NCBI GenBank assembly: GCA_900471485.1
Contig: UCEU01000016.1
Coordinates: forward strand, 62,001-126,000
DNA: 64,000 nucleotides
Reading direction: 5' to 3'
Origin: Hyphomicrobiales bacterium
GTDB lineage: Bacteria > Pseudomonadota > Alphaproteobacteria > Rhizobiales > Rhizobiaceae
In this document: positions 60,614-64,000 of the stretch, piece by piece
Numbering within the stretch: the first letter of the stretch is position 1
Layout of the letters: each line of letters begins with the position of its first letter
Program-made: the position numbers and the translations under genes
The notes under the pieces: model-generated
Databases searched by the model: none
Told to the model about the DNA's origin: nothing
The model's input: the letters and a program-made list of their open reading frames with translations, nothing else

Positions 60614-61744
60614 ATGATGAAGGTGAAGAAAATCGATACTGCTGTGCTGGTGTGCGTTGCCGCAATCACAGCCGCATCCATGTTCTGCGATGAGTCGCGC
60701 GCCGACGATGCATTCGATCTCAGTGCGATGGTCGAGGCGGCCAAGAAAGAGCCGCCAATCACTGTCTACGCGGTGACGGGCAAGATCGTCGATACGGCCG
60801 CGGCCTTTACCAAGAAATATGGGGTAAAGGCGAGCGGCAAGAAGGTGAATGAGGCGACCCAGGTCGAACTGATGATCCGCGAGCGCCAAGCGGGGAATGT
60901 GGTCGGGGATGTCAGTGTTGCCACCGATGTTGCGTCCGCAATGGGTGAGCTGTTGCCGGAGGGGATTGTTAGCAGTTGGACGCCGCCGGACCTCGAGGCG
61001 GATATCCCTGAAAAACTGCGCAATCCATTGACGGTTGTGTCCGACGCACATGTATGGACTTACAACACCGAGAAATACGCGAAGTGCCCCGTAACCAATA
61101 TCTGGCAGCTTACCGAACCCCAGTGGAAGGGAAAGCTCGCGATGCTCGACCTTTTCGATAAGCCTCTCTACGCAGACTGGTTCAACCAGATCGAGACGCA
61201 TCACGACGCAGAAGTCGCCAAAGCATATGAAGACCTCTACGGCAAGAAGCTGGATACCGGCGGTGCCACTGCCACCGCAGCCTGGGTAAAGGCTTTCGCT
61301 GAAAACGGTCCCCTTCTTTCGGATTCGACGACTGTCGCCGACGCTGCGGGTGCGCCGGGCCAAGCCGATCCGTTTTTTGTCATCACCTCGACGGCGAAAT
61401 ACCGCGACAACGAAGCAAAGGGCCTGAAGCTCGGCCTGTGCGCGGGGGTCAAGCCGTTCTCGGGATTCCTCTATCCGGGATTTGGTCTGATCGCTACCCA
61501 GACGAAAAGCCCGAATGCGGCCAAGCTCTTCGTTCACTACCTGATGACCGAAGAGGGGATTGCGCCCCAGACTGTCGACGGGAAAATCTCAGGCAATTCG
61601 AAGATCAATCTCCCCTCTGACGAGCCGTCCGGTGTCTCGAGTCACATTAATGAGCTCATGGCATTCGATGCATCAACTGCGGCCTCCGATCTCGACAAGC
61701 GCGAGAACTGGCAGGACTTCTGGCGGATGAATTACCGCAAGTGA
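60614..61744 (+). CDS. Periplasmic substrate-binding protein 2
   Basis: A 376-residue paralogue of proteins 1 and 3, 23 bp after protein 1. Signal peptide about residues 1-30. In the ligand-binding segment after the signal the usual YDSTGKIVEMA is changed to YAVTGKIVDTAAAF, while NIWQLTEPQWKGKLAM, LYADWFNQIETHHDAEV and WQDFWRMNYRK are kept. The change near the expected binding cleft suggests a different ligand. CxxxN spacing and length are as in the others. Probably uses the same permease and ATPase. Confidence 0.85.
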   Translation: MMKVKKIDTAVLVCVAAITAASMFCDESRADDAFDLSAMVEAAKKEPPITVYAVTGKIVDTAAAFTKKYGVKASGKKVNEATQVELMIRERQAGNVVGDVSVATDVASAMGELLPEGIVSSWTPPDLEADIPEKLRNPLTVVSDAHVWTYNTEKYAKCPVTNIWQLTEPQWKGKLAMLDLFDKPLYADWFNQIETHHDAEVAKAYEDLYGKKLDTGGATATAAWVKAFAENGPLLSDSTTVADAAGAPGQADPFFVITSTAKYRDNEAKGLKLGLCAGVKPFSGFLYPGFGLIATQTKSPNAAKLFVHYLMTEEGIAPQTVDGKISGNSKINLPSDEPSGVSSHINELMAFDASTAASDLDKRENWQDFWRMNYRK

Positions 61745-61775
61745 AAGCTGATCACGTTTATCGGGGAGGAAGCAA

Positions 61776-62894
61776 ATGAGAAGCATGTCAAATCTGAAGT
61801 CTGCCGCGATTGCGGTCCTGGCGGCGGCGGTGGCAATTCCCGCTGCTGCGGCTGATGGGTTCGATCTTGAAGCGTTGGTCAAGGCTGCAAAGGCCGAAAC
61901 GCCGATCAACATCTACGACAGCACGGGCAAAATCGTCGAGATGGCGGAAAACTTCACCAGGAAGTACGGGATCAAGGCGACAGGAATGAAGGTCTCGGCG
62001 AATAGCCAGCTGGAGATGATCATTCGCGAAAGCCAAGCGAACAATGTCCAGGGTGATGTCGTTCTGATCACCGATGCGCCGGCTGCGCTTGCGCAGCTCC
62101 TGCCGGAAAAATTTGTTGAGAATTATATCCCGGCGGACAAGGTGTCGACGATACCAGAGCAGTTCCAGGATCCGTTGGCGATTTCAACCAACGCAAACGT
62201 TTGGGCCTATAATACCGAGGTGTACGACAAATGCCCGGTCACCAATATCTGGGAACTGACGGAACCCAAATGGAAGAGCAAGGTTGCTGTCATCGATCCT
62301 TTGACGAAGGGTAATTACACCGACTGGTTCAATCAGTTGGAGGCGCATGGCGCTGAAGCAGTGGCTGCCGCTTACAAATCGCATTTCGGCGAGGATTTGA
62401 AAACTGGCGAGAAGAGCGCTGCCGCGGCCTGGATCAAGGCTTTCGCTCAAAATGGCCCACTTGCAACGGACAGCGATGACAAAGTCTCGGAGGCGGTCGG
62501 GGCGTCTGGCCAGAAGGAGCCGTTCTTTGGGCTGCTGAGTTCGGCGAAGTTCCGCGACAACCAGGACAAGGGATACAAGCTGGGCATTTGCACCACGCTT
62601 GAGCCTTGGGTGGGTTGGAATTATGTCAAGCTCGGGCTCATTGCGACGAAGACGAAAAGCCCGAACGCCGCCAAGCTCTTCATTCACTATATCCTGACGG
62701 AGGAGGGCATCGCGCCACAGATGAAGGATGGCAAGCTCCCGACGAGCATGGATATCAAGATGCCCGATGACGAGCCATCCGGGTTGATGAAAGTCTCGAC
62801 CAAATTGCAGTCCTACGACTCTTCCACCGGGCTCGATGATTTCGACCGGCGCGAGGAATGGCAGGATTTTTGGCGGGTGAACTACACGAAGTAG
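61776..62894 (+). CDS. Periplasmic substrate-binding protein 3
   Basis: A 372-residue paralogue, 31 bp after protein 2. Signal peptide about residues 1-24 (ending PAAAA). It is closer to protein 1: YDSTGKIVEMAENFTRKYGI, DVVLITDAPAALAQLLPE, NIWELTEPKWKSKVAVIDPL, and C terminus WQDFWRVNYTK. It has the same domain length. The three genes probably arose by tandem duplication. The IMPase-family gene follows after 70 bp. Confidence 0.85.
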   Translation: MRSMSNLKSAAIAVLAAAVAIPAAAADGFDLEALVKAAKAETPINIYDSTGKIVEMAENFTRKYGIKATGMKVSANSQLEMIIRESQANNVQGDVVLITDAPAALAQLLPEKFVENYIPADKVSTIPEQFQDPLAISTNANVWAYNTEVYDKCPVTNIWELTEPKWKSKVAVIDPLTKGNYTDWFNQLEAHGAEAVAAAYKSHFGEDLKTGEKSAAAAWIKAFAQNGPLATDSDDKVSEAVGASGQKEPFFGLLSSAKFRDNQDKGYKLGICTTLEPWVGWNYVKLGLIATKTKSPNAAKLFIHYILTEEGIAPQMKDGKLPTSMDIKMPDDEPSGLMKVSTKLQSYDSSTGLDDFDRREEWQDFWRVNYTK

Positions 62895-62964
62895 CAACGA
62901 GGCTGGCGCCGCCTCGCCGGTGCCAGCCGACAGCCTGCCTTTCATCTAAAGTGGATTACAGAAA

Positions 62965-63849
62965 ATGAAGAACCGCTATCTCGGCGATCAGTCGCAGTTT
63001 GACGAAGAAACAGTTGCCCGATCGAAACAGTTGAGCGAGATCGCCAAGGGCGCTGCGCTTGCCGTTCATGATCCCCTCATCATGGCTTTCCGGTCAAACG
63101 TAGCTGTCGATTACAAAGTTGATCTGCACGACGTCGTTACTGTGCATGACAAACAGGCGGAAAACACAATTAGGACTTTCATTCTGGAGCACGAGCCGGA
63201 TTCCGCGATCATGGGTGAGGAAGGTGGCCAGACGGGTTCGGGCCGAATTCAGTGGTATGTCGATCCGATCGACGGGACGTCGAACTTTGCAAGGGGGCTC
63301 GCGTTTTGGTGCGTTTCGGTCGCAGCCGTCGTCGATGACCGTGTCGTAGCCGGCGCGATCTACGATCCTGTCACCGAGTTTATGTTCTCTGCCGACCTAA
63401 AGTTTTCCTATCTCAATGGCACAGAACTTAAGTCTCGCTCTATCCCCGATGAGACTCATGCGACCCTGATCACCGGCTATCCCGTTGCCCGGGATTTCCG
63501 ACTCGATGGTCGAGAGGTGGCTCTAAGGAATTTCGGTGAACTTGTAGAGACGTTTTCCACGTTGCGACGTCCAGGCAGTGCTGCGCTCAGCATTGCCCAC
63601 GTTGCTGCTGGATGGGCGGATGCCGCAACAGGATTTGGCGTGAACGCCTGGGACGTGGCCGCAGCGACCTTGATTTTAAAGAACGCGGGAGGTCGTTACG
63701 ATCCCCTGACGCTTGGTCGGGTTCCCGTTGGGGCGACTGATTTCCTTTGCCCTGGATATATCGCGACGGGGCAGGGAGCGGCATATCCGACGTTGGAACG
63801 TGTTGCTAACAGGATATGTGAGACCAGGATTGCCAAAGCAGCGGCTTAG
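62965..63849 (+). CDS. Inositol-monophosphatase-family enzyme, second copy
   Basis: A 294-residue member of the same fold as the enzyme at 50040-50873, but divergent. Metal ligands: IMGEEGGQTGSGR (near residue 83), YVDPIDGTSNFARGLAFW (near 97) and GVNAWDVAAATLIL (near 225). Its N terminus (RSKQLSEIAKGAALAVHDPL) is typical. It is the sixth gene of the ABC operon and would dephosphorylate the compounds imported. Two enzymes of different specificity in one regulon suggests several substrates, matching the three binding proteins. Confidence 0.88.
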   Translation: MKNRYLGDQSQFDEETVARSKQLSEIAKGAALAVHDPLIMAFRSNVAVDYKVDLHDVVTVHDKQAENTIRTFILEHEPDSAIMGEEGGQTGSGRIQWYVDPIDGTSNFARGLAFWCVSVAAVVDDRVVAGAIYDPVTEFMFSADLKFSYLNGTELKSRSIPDETHATLITGYPVARDFRLDGREVALRNFGELVETFSTLRRPGSAALSIAHVAAGWADAATGFGVNAWDVAAATLILKNAGGRYDPLTLGRVPVGATDFLCPGYIATGQGAAYPTLERVANRICETRIAKAAA

Positions 63850-63922
63850 CGGGGCCATGGTCATTACAGTGTAGGCGGGAATTGCGACCCCAAGCTAAAC
63901 CCTCACGCCATCCCATGGAGAA

Positions 63923-64000
63923 ATGATGCAGATACCACAAGAAACCAATGAGGCGGCTAGCTCATCGCTTCCAAAGCTGAGTTTGATATATGAAGCTCAC
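63923..64000 (+). CDS. Start of a further gene, cut by window edge
   Basis: ATG 63923 or 63926, with GGAG a few bases upstream, opens a frame that runs to the window end (MQIPQETNEAASSSLPKLSL, then IYEAH). It lies 73 bp after the IMPase gene on the same strand. Too short to identify. Confidence 0.4.
   Translation, partial: MMQIPQETNEAASSSLPKLSLIYEAH

Noticed and set aside
59463..62894. Binding proteins as iron(III) transporters
   Set aside because: The general fold is shared with FbpA, but the Tyr-rich iron site is not evident and the operon context is phosphatases.
1..64000. CRISPR arrays, rRNA or tRNA genes, intact IS elements
   Set aside because: No regularly spaced repeats, no rRNA-like or tRNA-like stretches and only one IS66 fragment were seen on reading both strands.

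Overview
The window looks like part of a rhizobial (Rhizobiaceae, Alphaproteobacteria) genome, probably an accessory replicon. The evidence is GC-rich coding sequence, DUF982 and DUF2934 small proteins, EcfG/RpoE2-type promoters (GGAAC-N16-CGTT), alphaproteobacterial LexA boxes (GAAC-N7-GAAC) and an imuA-imuB-dnaE2 cassette. I saw no rRNA, tRNA, CRISPR array, replication origin or intact insertion sequence.

Layout. 1-1.3 kb: 5' end of a chemotaxis-type gene, a stress-promoter-linked response regulator and an IS66 remnant. 1.6-11.7 kb: an ECF sigma / RskA-type anti-sigma pair beside two divergent lipid-modification operons (two CFA-synthase-like methyltransferases, a flavin oxidoreductase, a DUF1295 protein, a lipocalin), then a hydrolase, a decayed DoxX gene and a fasciclin protein. 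12-17.6 kb: small genes around a MarR regulator; six near-identical 15-bp palindromes in front of these units suggest a local MarR regulon. 17.7-25 kb: GFA-type protein, ClC chloride transporter, NhaA, a Met-rich secreted protein beside a molybdopterin oxidoreductase/cytochrome b pair, and a DUF1223 protein. 25.5-38.9 kb: a stress and small-protein region with DUF982 proteins, response regulators, catalase KatE, a DUF892 protein, the trehalose genes treZ-treY and CsbD, several behind EcfG-type promoters. 39-48.3 kb: a DNA-damage island with a broken dinB, an SRAP protein, a LigD-type ligase and imuA-imuB-dnaE2, with two LexA boxes. 48.5-49.8 kb: NUDIX, a small unknown and a DUF930 protein.

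50-63.9 kb holds the most interesting system. One operon encodes an inositol-monophosphatase-family enzyme, a dual-specificity-type phosphatase, a metallophosphoesterase and a Na/Pi carrier with a PhoU-like tail. A convergent LacI-family regulator separates it from a second operon encoding a two-domain ABC permease, an ATPase, three tandem paralogous periplasmic binding proteins and a second inositol-monophosphatase-family enzyme. A 16-bp LacI-type palindrome occurs twice in the first promoter and once before the second operon, and the first also has a Pho box. My inference is a phosphate-starvation and substrate-controlled system that imports small phosphorylated organic compounds, dephosphorylates them and disposes of the phosphate.

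At least nine genes are broken by frameshift, nonsense or truncation (IS66, DoxX, IalB-like, a small gene at 16.8 kb, the FTG family copy at 18.2 kb, GGDEF, REC at 31 kb, DUF982 at 37.8 kb, dinB). This suggests a decaying accessory region, or a sequence with uncorrected indels.
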